64,000 bases of DNA from Candidatus Bathyarchaeota archaeon (GCA_026014545.1 JAOZIH010000002.1:1-64000); one strand, 5' to 3'; shown: positions 36,013 through 47,737, numbered from the stretch's first letter. Notes: generated from the sequence alone by a model not told the origin. Program-made: numbers and translations.

Positions 36013-37572
36013 GTGAGCAAGATGCAGACTAAATATGACACTATACTGGTGCTGGATTTCGGCGGGCAATACTGCCACCTCATAGGCAGAAGAATAAGAG
36101 AGCACGGTGTCTACTCGGAAATCGTGCCGCCCGACATAACGCCCGACAAAATTCGCAGCATGAGCCGCGAATTTAACATTAAAGGGATAATTCTTTCAGG
36201 CGGACCCTCAAGCGTTTATGAGCCTAATGCACCGCGTATTGATGCCGGAATTTTAGAGTTAAACTTGCCAGTTTTAGGCTTATGCTACGGCCACCAGCTT
36301 ATAGCCCAAATGTGCAAGGGAAAAGTGGAACCGGCAGCTTGCAGAGAATATGGCGTTTCTTACGTCGAGATCGATAAGCCTGTCGGCGTTCTTGCTGGCC
36401 TGAGCAGCCGAGAAAAAGTGTGGATGAGCCACGGCGACACGGTCTTTTCGCTACCGCCTGAGTTTGAGGTGCTGGCGCATACGGAAAGCTGCCCAGTTGC
36501 AGCTTTTAGGCACAAGACGAAGCCCATCTACGGCTTGCAGTGGCATCCTGAGGTTGTCCACACCGAAAACGGCACGCTCATGCTCCGCAACTTCATCTTT
36601 GAGGTTTGCGGCTGCACCGCGAACTGGCAGATGGAAGACCTAATAACGAAAATGATTAACGAGTTGAGGACGGAAGTAGGCAACGCCAAAGCCATAATCG
36701 GCCTAAGCGGCGGCATAGACTCCAGCGTTGCAACGGCGCTTGCCGCCCAAGCGCTGAATGACAGGTTAACGGCGGTTTTTGTTGACCACGGCTTCATGCG
36801 GGAAGGCGAACCGGAAGCCATCAGAGAAGCGTTCAAGAAATTCAAAATCAACTTTGTAGTGGCCAATGCGCAGCAGCGGTTCTTGGAGAAGCTTAAAGGC
36901 GTTGTGGATCCAGAAGCGAAAAGGAAAATCATCGGTGAAGAATTCATACGAGTTTTTGAGGAAATAGCCGAGAAAGTAGGCGCCGAATACCTCATCCAAG
37001 GCACTATTTACCCGGACAGAATCGAGTCAGGCTTCAGGAAGCACTCGGACAAAATTAAGACGCATCATAACGTGGCGGGGTTGCCGGCGAAAATCAAATT
37101 CAAGAAGATCCTGGAGCCGCTTCGAGACCTGTATAAGGACGAGGTGAGGCGCGTAGCGAAAATGCTGGGTTTGCCGCGGGAAATCGTCTCTAGGCAACCG
37201 TTTCCAGGGCCAGGTTTAGCGGTTAGAATAATTGGGGAATTAACTGAAGAGAAGGTTAGAATCGCGAAGAAGGCCGATACCATAGTCAGAGAGGAAATCG
37301 AGCGCGGAGGCTTAGAGGATAATTTGTGGCAGTACTTCGCGGTTTTAACAGACACCAAGGCTACAGGCGTCAAGGGCGACGCAAGAGCCTACGGCTACGT
37401 TGTCGCAGTCCGCGCCGCAGAAAGCCGCGAAGCCATGACCGCCAGCTTCGCCAAAATCCCCTACCCCATCCTAGAAAGAATCTCCACAAGGATAACGAAT
37501 GAGATTCCAGAAGTAACCCGGGTAGTCTACGACATCACACACAAGCCGCCCGCAACAATAGAGTGGGAGTGA
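36013..37572 (+). CDS. guaA: GMP synthase (glutamine-hydrolysing), single-chain form
   Basis: A 519-residue fused enzyme. The class I amidotransferase half has LSGGPSSVYE near residue 61, the nucleophile cysteine in LGLCYGHQLIA near 92 and the catalytic LQWHPEVVHT near 176. The ATP-pyrophosphatase half has the P-loop LSGGIDSSVA near 233, and the dimerisation part ends with the classic KPPATIEWE. It converts XMP to GMP. The start is GTG 36013 or ATG 36022. Many archaea encode the two halves separately; here they are joined. The stop codon lies one base from the stop of the convergent TnpB gene. Confidence 0.95.
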   Translation: MSKMQTKYDTILVLDFGGQYCHLIGRRIREHGVYSEIVPPDITPDKIRSMSREFNIKGIILSGGPSSVYEPNAPRIDAGILELNLPVLGLCYGHQLIAQMCKGKVEPAACREYGVSYVEIDKPVGVLAGLSSREKVWMSHGDTVFSLPPEFEVLAHTESCPVAAFRHKTKPIYGLQWHPEVVHTENGTLMLRNFIFEVCGCTANWQMEDLITKMINELRTEVGNAKAIIGLSGGIDSSVATALAAQALNDRLTAVFVDHGFMREGEPEAIREAFKKFKINFVVANAQQRFLEKLKGVVDPEAKRKIIGEEFIRVFEEIAEKVGAEYLIQGTIYPDRIESGFRKHSDKIKTHHNVAGLPAKIKFKKILEPLRDLYKDEVRRVAKMLGLPREIVSRQPFPGPGLAVRIIGELTEEKVRIAKKADTIVREEIERGGLEDNLWQYFAVLTDTKATGVKGDARAYGYVVAVRAAESREAMTASFAKIPYPILERISTRITNEIPEVTRVVYDITHKPPATIEWE

Positions 37573-37573
37573 A

Positions 37574-38623
37574 CTACCCCATCCTTTCGGATGGGGCTTC
37601 CAGCATAGGCTGGTTTAGGGCTGGTTCACAGGCAGCCCCGTGGAGAGGCATGTAGCCTAACCACCTCTCAAATTTTTTAGCGATGTTTACGGCTCCGTTT
37701 AAGTCAGCGTTGTATTCTCCGCAGTGAGGACATAGGAATAGTCCTTGAGTTTTGCGTTTTCCCTCACACCCGCAGACGTGGCATGTTTGGCTTGTGTAGG
37801 ATTCACTTGTAGTTATCACTGGGATACCTACGAGCATAGCCTTGTATTCGACCATTTTTGTTAGGTGATAGAAGGGCATGTTGCTAACTATGCGGTTGAA
37901 ACGTTTGCCTTTACCGTTCGCTCGCTGTCTAATCCCAGTGAGGTCTCCCAAGACTATGCAAGAGCTGGATGCAAAAGCGAGGCTGACTATCCTTTTGCTG
38001 ATTCGGTGGAGGATGGCGTCAACCACCCTTCTCTCCTTCCTTCCAACCTTTTTTACAACTTGGGTTAGACCTCTCTCCTGAAGTCTTCTGCGGAGCCACG
38101 CGTAATGGCGTCTCACTCCTCTAATTTCCCTGCCGAGGAAAAGGGTTTTCATTACGGTTCCATTCTGCCAAAGCACCGCAGTGGCAGCGAACCGCTCACC
38201 CAAATCAATGGCAAGGATAGAGGAGCATTCTCGCATTGGTGGGGCTGGAAACTCGAAGGTTAACATGGCGATATAGCGGTCTTTCCTCTTGACTATTTTA
38301 CTCTCGCAGAGTTTTCCTTGTGGGAATTCTCGATGAGTTTTCACTGGAACTTTGATTCCGCCTCTAACGCCATACACTGGAATTTTCAAGAACCAGAACG
38401 CCTTAGCCTTCCTGAGGTTAATCAGGTCGTTTCTCAAACTGAGAGGATACTCTTTTAACTTCACTTTTTTATAGTATCTTAATGCTTGCTGTTTGTTTGC
38501 CGAATACAACGGGACAGCCTTGTCTCCTCTGAGAAACCTCTGAAGGTTGGAATATTCTCTATCCAACAGCTCTTTTTTCCTTTGAGTCAGCCCAACAATG
38601 CCTGCTTGGATAGTCAACTTCAT
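37574..38623 (-). CDS. tnpB: TnpB RNA-guided nuclease-like protein
   Basis: A 349-residue TnpB. RuvC-I is present as LAIDLGERFAAT with Asp140. The zinc ribbon is CHVC (281, 284) and CPHC (298, 301), and RuvC-III is NADLNGAVNIAKK with Asp307. The RuvC-II site reads CIVLGDLTGIR, with Gly226 where most TnpBs have Glu; Glu259 in MVEYKAML is a candidate replacement, as described for rearranged TnpB/Fanzor groups. The N-terminus is shorter than ISDra2 TnpB (408 residues). TnpB guide RNA normally comes from the 3-prime end of this gene and the right end, so its guide would read into guaA. Confidence 0.85.
   Translation of the reverse strand: MKLTIQAGIVGLTQRKKELLDREYSNLQRFLRGDKAVPLYSANKQQALRYYKKVKLKEYPLSLRNDLINLRKAKAFWFLKIPVYGVRGGIKVPVKTHREFPQGKLCESKIVKRKDRYIAMLTFEFPAPPMRECSSILAIDLGERFAATAVLWQNGTVMKTLFLGREIRGVRRHYAWLRRRLQERGLTQVVKKVGRKERRVVDAILHRISKRIVSLAFASSSCIVLGDLTGIRQRANGKGKRFNRIVSNMPFYHLTKMVEYKAMLVGIPVITTSESYTSQTCHVCGCEGKRKTQGLFLCPHCGEYNADLNGAVNIAKKFERWLGYMPLHGAACEPALNQPMLEAPSERMG
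37577..37596. repeat. Right-end hairpin of the TnpB element
   Basis: A perfect 8-base-pair stem with a TTTC loop at the tnpB 3-prime end. In TnpB systems this region forms the scaffold of the guide RNA. Confidence 0.65.
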
Positions 38624-38673
38624 AGCAACCTTTAACTAACGTTTTGAGATATTTAATTCTAATCGCAATTCAT

Positions 38674-38693
38674 TCCCGCCCTTTCGGACAGGG
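38674..38693. repeat. Left-end imperfect hairpin of the TnpB element
   Basis: The stretch CCCGCCC-TTTC-GGACAGGG forms a hairpin with two mismatches and is closely similar to the right-end hairpin, including the TTTC loop and the following TCTTC. It lies about 50 bases before the tnpB start. Beyond it, 38701-39002 holds no gene I can support. Confidence 0.5.
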
Positions 38694-39002
38694 TCTTCTT
38701 GCGAGGTTTAGATAAAATCAGGCTAAAATTCTAAAACACTTAATCCACTACAGTGCGCATCAGGAATATTACTGTGGGCTATTTCACTTTCAACAACAAA
38801 CCATCATATTTGGCGCATATTAGAGATTCATTGCAGAAACCTATAGAGGGTCTATTCCGCAACCGCAGAATAGCTGGAGGCTCATATCCAAAAGCATAGA
38901 ATAAGCCCGGTCTATTCTCAACTTGGTCTTTTACAGCTTTAAATTTGCGCGGGTAATTTCTGATTTGCGAATTTTTCTCGAGAAAATTGGAAAAGGGAGA
39001 AG

Positions 39003-39977
39003 CTATGTTTTTGCGGTTATGCCGCATTTTGCGAGGAGACGTTGCCAGCGTTCGTCTGTAACGCGCTGGAATTCTTCCAGCAGGTGCTTGTTTTTTGGTG
39101 TGAACAGATGCCGGAATCTGCCTTGTCCTTGCAGGTAATCTGTTACGGGTCGCTTCTTTTGTGGTGCAAGCGCGATAAGCTTGCTTGCCACAGACAGCTG
39201 ATACTGTCCGTTAACGGCTTCCCATAGCGGGAACACGCAGGTTTCCACCGCCAGCCTTGAGTATTCGATGGATTTAGCTTGGTCGCTGCGCCAACCACGC
39301 GGGCATGGTGCAAGCACATGCAGAAACGCGGGACCTTCCACTTCTAAGCCTTTTCGCACTTTCGCCAGCAGGTCACGCCAGTAATACGGCGATGCAGTAG
39401 CCACATAGGGGATTTCATGCGCTACCATAATGTCGGCAATAGGCTTCTTATACTCCAGCTTACCTGGAATTGCGGTGCCAGCTGGCGAAGTAGTCGTTGC
39501 CGCGCCTTTCGGTGTGCCGCCGCTTCTTTGGATGCCTGTATTCATGTAAGCCTCATTATCATAAAGCACAAAGAGGAAGTCGTGTCCACGCTCAACCGCG
39601 CCTGAAAGCGCCTGAAAGCCGATGTCGTATGTGCCGCCGTCGCCTGCAATCGCGATGACATCCACGTGCTCATGCTTCAACTTGCCTTTCTTCTTCAGCG
39701 CCTTCAAAGCCGCTTCGATTCCTGAGGCGTTTGCCGCGGCGGTTTCAAAAGCAGTGTGCAACCATGGCACAGCCCAAGATGTGTACGGGTAAATTGATGA
39801 GACTACCTCCATGCAGCCTGTAGCTTGAGTAACAATTGTAGGTCCTCGAATAGCCTTCATAATCAATCGCAGCACTACTGTAGGCGCGCATCCTGCGCAT
39901 GCACGGTGTCCTGAAAGGAACAGGTCTGGCTTTTCAGCGATGTCTTTTGTGGTGAATTTCCATTCTTGTGTTGCCAT
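39003..39977 (-). CDS. porB: Pyruvate:ferredoxin oxidoreductase, beta subunit
   Basis: A 324-residue thiamine-diphosphate subunit. It shows CAGCAPTVVLRLIMKAI near residue 28 (two of the 4Fe-4S cysteines), QATGCMEVVSSIYPYTSW near 51, the TPP/Mg motif IAGDGGTYDIGFQAL near 109, and the later conserved APCPRGWR near 220. It decarboxylates pyruvate within the four-subunit complex, passing electrons to ferredoxin while forming acetyl-CoA. It is the last gene of porG-porD-porA-porB, following porA by 17 bases. Confidence 0.92.
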   Translation of the reverse strand: MATQEWKFTTKDIAEKPDLFLSGHRACAGCAPTVVLRLIMKAIRGPTIVTQATGCMEVVSSIYPYTSWAVPWLHTAFETAAANASGIEAALKALKKKGKLKHEHVDVIAIAGDGGTYDIGFQALSGAVERGHDFLFVLYDNEAYMNTGIQRSGGTPKGAATTTSPAGTAIPGKLEYKKPIADIMVAHEIPYVATASPYYWRDLLAKVRKGLEVEGPAFLHVLAPCPRGWRSDQAKSIEYSRLAVETCVFPLWEAVNGQYQLSVASKLIALAPQKKRPVTDYLQGQGRFRHLFTPKNKHLLEEFQRVTDERWQRLLAKCGITAKT

Positions 39978-39994
39978 CTACATTCACTTCTCCA

Positions 39995-41227
39995 TTATTC
40001 TCTTAATCCCAAATATTGAATTGGCTTCTCAACACGCTTTGCCGCTACTATGCGCTGCAAATCCGAGTAGATGCTTCGCAGCTCCAGCGGGCTTGTGTCT
40101 CTTCCGCCTAATCCGTAGATGTAGTTGACAACGTAAGGTCGAACATCCGCGTCGTAAAGTACATTGCGAATTTCATGGAATACTGGGCCGCCGTGCCCGC
40201 CGAAACTCATGCACCTGTCCATGACCGCCACAGCTTTCACATTGCAAAGCGCACTTCGAAGATCTTCGATGGGCAGAGGTCGGAACGTGCGAAGTCGAAG
40301 CAGGCCAGCCTTAACGCCTTTCTCTCTAAGCGCGTCTACAATTGTCTTCATGGTTCCCGCTGTCGAACCTAAACAAACCGCTGCAATTTCCGCGTCATCA
40401 AGGCGGTATGGCTCAATTAGGCCGTTTCCGTAGCTTCGGTCGCTTATTTTCGCGTATTCGCTGTTAACTTTCTGAATGACTGAAAGCGCGTTTTTCATGG
40501 CTTCTTCCTGCTGGCGCTTAAACTCGAAGTAGTAATTCGGCAGCGCTATCGGTCCCATAGTCATCGGTGTTTCAGGGTCAAGCTTGAAAGGCGCTTTCTT
40601 CCCTTCATGCGTAAGCACGTTCGGAAACTTGCGTGAGCCGACAAACTGCTTCACAGCGTCATCGGGTAAAGTGTCCACGTTCTCAAGCGTGTGGCTCAAT
40701 GTAAAGCCATCCAAGCCCACCATTATAGGCAGAAGCACATCCACATCTTCAGCTATCCTGAACGCTTGTATTATCGAGTCGTAAACTTCCTGAGCGTTCT
40801 CGGCGTACAGCTGTATCCAGCCGCTGTCTCTCTGCGCCATGCTGTCAGAATGATCGCCATGAATGTTAAGCGGAGCAGACAACGCACGATTAGCAATTGC
40901 CATAACAACTGGCGCGCGGCATCCAGATGTAACAAAAAGCATCTCATGCATAAGTGCCAAACCAGCAGATGCACTTGCGGTGAAAGTCCGCGCGCCCGTA
41001 ACAGACGCGGCAAGACACGCAGCTAACGCGCTGTGCTCTGATTCGGTGCAGATATATTCCGTTTGCACCTCGCCATTAGCGACATACTCGCTGAAGCGCT
41101 CCACAATAATTGTTTGCGGTGTTATTGGGTAAGCAGCCACAACATCCACATCTGACTGCTTAACGGCATAAGCAACAGCTTCGTCGCCTGACAAAGCCAT
41201 TCTTTCTTGCTTAACAACACTTTTCAC
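39995..41227 (-). CDS. porA: Pyruvate:ferredoxin oxidoreductase, alpha subunit
   Basis: The 410-residue protein starts with LSGDEAVAYAVKQSDVDVVAAYPITPQT, the PP-domain opening of Por alpha chains, and continues with YICTESEHSALAACLAAS near residue 58, ASAGLALMHEML near 86, and a C-terminal VAVMDRCMSFGGHGGPVFHE stretch typical of pyruvate-specific enzymes. It supplies the pyrimidine-binding half of the active site. Gene order gamma-delta-alpha-beta on one strand with short gaps shows a single operon. Confidence 0.92.
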   Translation of the reverse strand: MKSVVKQERMALSGDEAVAYAVKQSDVDVVAAYPITPQTIIVERFSEYVANGEVQTEYICTESEHSALAACLAASVTGARTFTASASAGLALMHEMLFVTSGCRAPVVMAIANRALSAPLNIHGDHSDSMAQRDSGWIQLYAENAQEVYDSIIQAFRIAEDVDVLLPIMVGLDGFTLSHTLENVDTLPDDAVKQFVGSRKFPNVLTHEGKKAPFKLDPETPMTMGPIALPNYYFEFKRQQEEAMKNALSVIQKVNSEYAKISDRSYGNGLIEPYRLDDAEIAAVCLGSTAGTMKTIVDALREKGVKAGLLRLRTFRPLPIEDLRSALCNVKAVAVMDRCMSFGGHGGPVFHEIRNVLYDADVRPYVVNYIYGLGGRDTSPLELRSIYSDLQRIVAAKRVEKPIQYLGLRE

Positions 41228-41240
41228 TTAACATCAGCTC

Positions 41241-41519
41241 CTATTCAACCTTCATTGTTATAGCCTTAGTTGGGCACTCGTTAGCGCAGATCCCGCAGCC
41301 CTTACAAAAATTATAATCAAACTCGATATCCGACTTCTCTGGTTTCCAGTGTATGGCGCCGTCAGGACAGAAAAGCACGCACAATAGGCACCGCGTGCAC
41401 TTCTCCAAATCCCGCACGGGCATGTATGTTTTCCAATCGCCCGTCAGGAAAGTTATGCTTGGCTTGGAGCAGACTCCTGCAGGCGCAATTTCCTTCCAGC
41501 CTTTTTCTCGTGCACTCAT
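41241..41519 (-). CDS. porD: Pyruvate:ferredoxin oxidoreductase, delta (ferredoxin) subunit
   Basis: A 92-residue protein with two 4Fe-4S clusters: CTRCLLCVLFCPDGAI and CKGCGICANECPTKAI, each CxxCxxCxxxCP. The N-terminus (GWKEIAPAGVCSKPS) is typical of Por delta. It carries electrons from the TPP site to the outside ferredoxin. Its ATG overlaps the porG stop by four bases, indicating coupled translation. Confidence 0.92.
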   Translation of the reverse strand: MSAREKGWKEIAPAGVCSKPSITFLTGDWKTYMPVRDLEKCTRCLLCVLFCPDGAIHWKPEKSDIEFDYNFCKGCGICANECPTKAITMKVE

Positions 41520-42076
41520 TCTTGTTTTGCCTCCTTAAAGGCTTCTTTTATTACTGCAAAGTTTTTCTCTGCAACATCCGCTCTGAAGCGCTCTTTAACA
41601 GTTTTCTCTATGCTTTCCAAAGCGACTATCGATGTAGCGCGGGCCGCAGCACCAAGCATTGCTGTGTTCATTATGGGCATCCCCAGAATTCTAAGAGCAA
41701 TTTCCGTTGCAGGCACAGTCCACACCTGCCCTTTTTCCAGTTTAAGAGATTTCTTAACTTTCTCGGGTTTATCTGCGGAATTCACGATAACTATGCCATC
41801 CTCCTTCAGTCCAGCAACAACCGGAACAGTCTTCAGCAACGTGTGATCCAGAACGGCAACTACATCAGGCTCGTAGATTGAGCAATGTAGCCGAATAAGC
41901 TCGGTGCTTATCCGCGTAAAAGCCGTTACTGGAGCACCCATTCTTTCGGGGCCGAACTCTGGAAAAGATTGTATGTACTTGCCCTCGTAGATTGCTGCGC
42001 GCGCAAGCAACTCGCTCGCTGTCCATGCACCTTGACCGCCTCTGCCATGCCACCTGAACTCCAACATTTTCTTCAA
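41516..42076 (-). CDS. porG: Pyruvate:ferredoxin oxidoreductase, gamma subunit
   Basis: A 186-residue subunit beginning MKKMLEFRWHGRGGQGAWTASELLARAA, the hallmark GRGGQG of Por/Kor gamma chains, followed by IQSFPEFGPERMGAPV and a closing VGMP-like ALRILGMPIMNTAMLGA. This subunit binds the CoA end of the reaction. It is the first gene of porGDAB; about 285 bases separate it from the divergent radical SAM gene, and both promoters should lie there. Confidence 0.92.
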   Translation of the reverse strand: MKKMLEFRWHGRGGQGAWTASELLARAAIYEGKYIQSFPEFGPERMGAPVTAFTRISTELIRLHCSIYEPDVVAVLDHTLLKTVPVVAGLKEDGIVIVNSADKPEKVKKSLKLEKGQVWTVPATEIALRILGMPIMNTAMLGAAARATSIVALESIEKTVKERFRADVAEKNFAVIKEAFKEAKQE

Positions 42077-42280
42077 TTAGCCCTTCTACTCTCCATGAAT
42101 AGTTTCCCACTTAATTGGTGAACCGCTTCATATACATTTTTCTCTTTAAACACATATTTAGCCATCACAATGTAAAAATGCAAGACAGAAATATTGACCT
42201 ATCTACGCAAAAAGTTTCCTATAAAAATTATTAAGAATATGCCAATCAAACTATTGTTAACGACGATAGTGCAATAAAGT

Positions 42281-42288
42281 TTTATATG
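42281..42288 (+). promoter_or_regulatory. TATA box of the radical SAM gene
   Basis: TTTATATGG lies 73 to 80 bases before the TTG start. The leader that follows contains a strong GGGAGGGGGAG ribosome binding site seven bases from the start codon, which supports the TTG at 42361. Confidence 0.5.
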
Positions 42289-42360
42289 GAAGTTTAACTC
42301 TTCATAAAAGGGCTTAAGCATCAGAAATTCCCGAATAAAATAAAAACGGGAGGGGGAGAA

Positions 42361-43848
42361 TTGGCTGAGGTACTTTTAACGGCTGATAGAACCCTCATGA
42401 GCAATTATCACAACAATGAGTTCTTGGGTTTTGGGACTTGTGCCCCTCCAAACTTCCTGCCTGAATGGTTCTATAGTTTCCTGTTTTTCCCGCCCATAAG
42501 AGAGAGTAAAGGAATTCCTGCGGCGGCGCCTTACGGCTTGAGAAAAATTGAAGCCCAGCTTTTGAAGGCTGGCTTTGACGTCTTAACAGTAAGCCCAGAC
42601 CACATTGAAGATTACATCACCGATGCCAAAGTGTTGGGTATCCACACGATGGACCCTTTCGGTTTAGGCCCAGCTTCAAGCACGCTTGCAGCTATCTTCA
42701 AAAAAGAACCGTACTTGGCCAAGTACTTCCAAATGTTACTCAGCAACCCAGCGATTAAGAAGGCAAAAAAGAACGGATTAAAGGTTATAGTCGGAGGACC
42801 AGGCGCATGGCAGTTCAAGTACAGACCGAAATTTGTTGAGGAACATGGAATAGACTGCATAATTGAAGGAGAAGCGGAGAAGGTTGTTGGCAAATTCTTC
42901 AGGGACGCCCTTGAGGGCAAGGAGTTACCGAAATATTACGAGGTCAACGTCAGCGAAGCACCTGCCTTAGAGGAAATTCCAGACATAGTTAATCCCTCAA
43001 TCAACGGGTTAATCGAAATCGGCAGAGGCTGCTGCAGAGGCTGCGAATTCTGCAACGTAACGCTTAGGCCCCTGCGCTGGTATCCGCTTGAGAAAATAAA
43101 GCGGGAAATCACGCTTAACATTACTTCAGGGAAAATAAGCGGATGCTGTCTTCACGCGGAAGACGTAATGCTGTATGGCTCAAGAAACACGCGGCCAAAC
43201 GAGGAGAAACTAATAAAACTTCACGAGTACGTGGTGAAAAGCAATAATGGCGGCTTAAGCTGGAGCCACTGTTCGCTGGCGGCGGTAGCCTCAAATCCTC
43301 AGCTTTTCGCTAAAGTTGCCGAAATCATACTGCAAAAACAGCCATGGTGGGGCGCAGAAATAGGCATCGAAACAGGCTCAAGGAAATTAGCCAGGAAGAT
43401 CATGCCCGCTAAAGCGCACCCGTTCAAGGCGGAAGAATGGCCAGAAGTTGTTAAAACCGGGATGGGACTGATGCATGACAACAGACTGGTGCCAGCCTGC
43501 ACACTAATCGTGGGACTACCAGAAGAAACAGAAGACGACATCATCAAAACAATGGAGCTGGTTGACGACCTTAAGCATGTTCGAAGCCTCATTGTGCCCC
43601 TGTTTTTTGTCCCATTGGGCCGACTGAAGCAGAGGGACTGGTTCAAGCGAGCTGAGTTAACCAATTTGCATAAGCAGTTGCTGTTACAGTGCGTAGAGCA
43701 CGATTTTCACTGGGTGGACGACCTGCTCGATCTATCGTTTAGAGACAAATGGTACGGCCGCTTCTTGAGGGAATTCTACAGGGGCTTCGCGGGAATAGCC
43801 AAACGCAAAGTGAGGCAGATAGAGCAACCGCTTGTTTTAAATGGCTAA
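42361..43848 (+). CDS. Radical SAM protein with B12-binding-like N-terminal domain
   Basis: A 495-residue protein. The first 200 residues form a Rossmann-like domain (YGLRKIEAQLLKAGFDV, VIVGGPGAWQF, CIIEGEAEKVV) like the cobalamin-binding domain of class B radical SAM enzymes, though the usual DxHxxG cobalamin motif is not clear. The SAM cluster is GRGCCRGCEFC, with Cys224, Cys228 and Cys231, then EIGIETGSRKLARKIM and TLIVGLPEETEDD. The start is TTG, supported by the ribosome binding site. Substrate unknown; similar proteins act in lipid, cofactor or methylthiolation chemistry. It stands alone before tRNA-Asn. Confidence 0.82.
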   Translation: MAEVLLTADRTLMSNYHNNEFLGFGTCAPPNFLPEWFYSFLFFPPIRESKGIPAAAPYGLRKIEAQLLKAGFDVLTVSPDHIEDYITDAKVLGIHTMDPFGLGPASSTLAAIFKKEPYLAKYFQMLLSNPAIKKAKKNGLKVIVGGPGAWQFKYRPKFVEEHGIDCIIEGEAEKVVGKFFRDALEGKELPKYYEVNVSEAPALEEIPDIVNPSINGLIEIGRGCCRGCEFCNVTLRPLRWYPLEKIKREITLNITSGKISGCCLHAEDVMLYGSRNTRPNEEKLIKLHEYVVKSNNGGLSWSHCSLAAVASNPQLFAKVAEIILQKQPWWGAEIGIETGSRKLARKIMPAKAHPFKAEEWPEVVKTGMGLMHDNRLVPACTLIVGLPEETEDDIIKTMELVDDLKHVRSLIVPLFFVPLGRLKQRDWFKRAELTNLHKQLLLQCVEHDFHWVDDLLDLSFRDKWYGRFLREFYRGFAGIAKRKVRQIEQPLVLNG

Positions 43849-43890
43849 CCTTAAATACTTTTATGAAACTCTGCATTAATGCTCGGGTGT

Positions 43891-43964
43891 GCCGCCGTAG
43901 CTCAGCTAGGTAGAGCGGCTGGCTGTTAACCAGTCGGTCATAGGTTCAAGTCCTATCGGCGGCG
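43891..43964 (+). tRNA. tRNA-Asn (anticodon GTT)
   Basis: A complete 74-base cloverleaf: acceptor GCCGCCG/CGGCGGC, D-arm GCTCAGCTAGGTAGAGC, anticodon stem-loop CTGGCTGTTAACCAG with GTT, and T-arm TAGGTTCAAGTCCTA. The discriminator is G, and CCA is encoded right after (43965-43967). Confidence 0.95.
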
Positions 43965-44164
43965 CCAACACTGTTAAATTATTGATGGAATAATGTTGGC
44001 TGCGGCTTTGCTAAATGATGATGGCACTTTATCTGAAGTGTATTCTTGCTGCGTCGAAAAGGCGATGGCAACAACAGTTCTTTAGTAAAAGTGAACTCCG
44101 TTCTCTTTTTCCGAAACCTTAATTCACTTGGCCGCGAAATTAAACTACAGCAGAGGCGAATCAA

Positions 44165-44305
44165 ATGTCAAAAAAGAAAAGTGAATTGCCTCGCTGCGAC
44201 AGATGCGGAGAAATAATCGATAACTGCAAATGCGTATGCCCATATTGTGGCGAAACCTCAGGTTGCGATTGCTGCACCGGCTACGGCAAGGCAACTGGCG
44301 GCTAA
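44165..44305 (+). CDS. 46-residue cysteine-rich zinc-binding mini-protein
   Basis: An ATG at 44165 opens a 46-residue frame starting MSKKKSELPRCDRCGE. It has nine cysteines, including CDRC, CKCVC, CPYC and CDCC, spaced as in small zinc ribbons or double treble clefs, and ends in a Gly-rich KATGG tail. Composition, a run of basic residues at the start and position 45 bases before the 2-oxoacid oxidoreductase gene suggest a real gene, perhaps co-transcribed with it. I do not recognise a named family. Confidence 0.6.
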   Translation: MSKKKSELPRCDRCGEIIDNCKCVCPYCGETSGCDCCTGYGKATGG

Positions 44306-44349
44306 AACACGCGGTTCTTCGCCTTATGTTATTTAGGTTGTGAAGAAGA

Positions 44350-47230
<2,881 letters not shown>

Positions 47231-47296
47231 GCAGCACCTATAAAATTGCGGAAAAGATAATTACTTTTTTTATTCTATGCTAACTGTAGAAAAGAA

Positions 47297-47737
47297 ATGA
47301 GTCTAGATGAATATCGGAAAAAGCGAAACTTTGAGAAGACAAGTGAACCTAAAGGCGAAGTAGTCGTGAGTGAAAGCAAAATTTACGTGATTCAAAAGCA
47401 CGCTGCTACACACTTGCACTTTGACCTGCGACTAGAGATGGATGGCGTGCTGAAAAGCTGGGCTGTTCCTAAAGAGCCATCCACCGAGGTAGGCTTAAAG
47501 CGGCTGGCGGTGCAGGTAGAAGATCACCCGATTGAGTATGCAAATTTTGAGGGAACAATACCTGAAGGCGAGTATGGCGCGGGTACTGTAGAAATTTGGG
47601 ATAAAGGAACCTACAAATTAATCGATAGAAAGGAAGATAAGCTAATTGTTGATATTGAAGGCAAGAGACTACGCGGCACTTACGTGTTGATAAGGCTTAA
47701 AGACAAGAAAAATTGGCTTTTCTTCAAAAAGAAATAA
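47297..47737 (+). CDS. Stand-alone LigD-type 3'-phosphoesterase
   Basis: A 146-residue protein equal to the phosphoesterase domain of bacterial Lig[32 protein letters not shown] in the metal-binding half (His and Asp ligands in HLHFDLR), then [23 protein letters not shown]. In LigD this domain trims 3-prime ribonucleotides and phosphates during end joining. Here it is a separate gene, as in some other archaea, with no Ku or LigD polymerase domain beside it. Role in DNA break repair is inferred from the family. Confidence 0.88.
   Translation: MSLDEYRKKRNFEKTSEPKGEVVVSESKIYVIQKHAATHLHFDLRLEMDGVLKSWAVPKEPSTEVGLKRLAVQVEDHPIEYANFEGTIPEGEYGAGTVEIWDKGTYKLIDRKEDKLIVDIEGKRLRGTYVLIRLKDKKNWLFFKKK

Larger units (their letters stand above)
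37569..38700 (-). mobile_element. IS200/IS605-type element with tnpB only
   Basis: A TnpB gene without tnpA is flanked by hairpins of the kind that end IS200/IS605 elements. The right-end hairpin CCCCATCC-TTTC-GGATGGGG (37577-37596) overlaps the last TnpB codons; the left-end one (38674-38693) is imperfect but shares CCTTTCGGA and GGG-TTC. Exact ends are not fixed. The right end appears to lie at the guaA stop codon, possibly at GTGAA/TTCAC. It leaves the GMP synthase C-terminus intact. Without TnpA it would need help to move. Confidence 0.65.

Noticed and set aside
38779-39027. 82-residue minus-strand frame between the TnpB element and porB
   Set aside because: It overlaps the porB end, has no domain I can recognise and no ribosome binding site; possibly a decayed remnant, but unsupported.
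43979-44164. Minus-strand frame after tRNA-Asn
   Set aside because: No domain and no start signal; the stretch is better read as the leader before the Cys-rich mini-protein.
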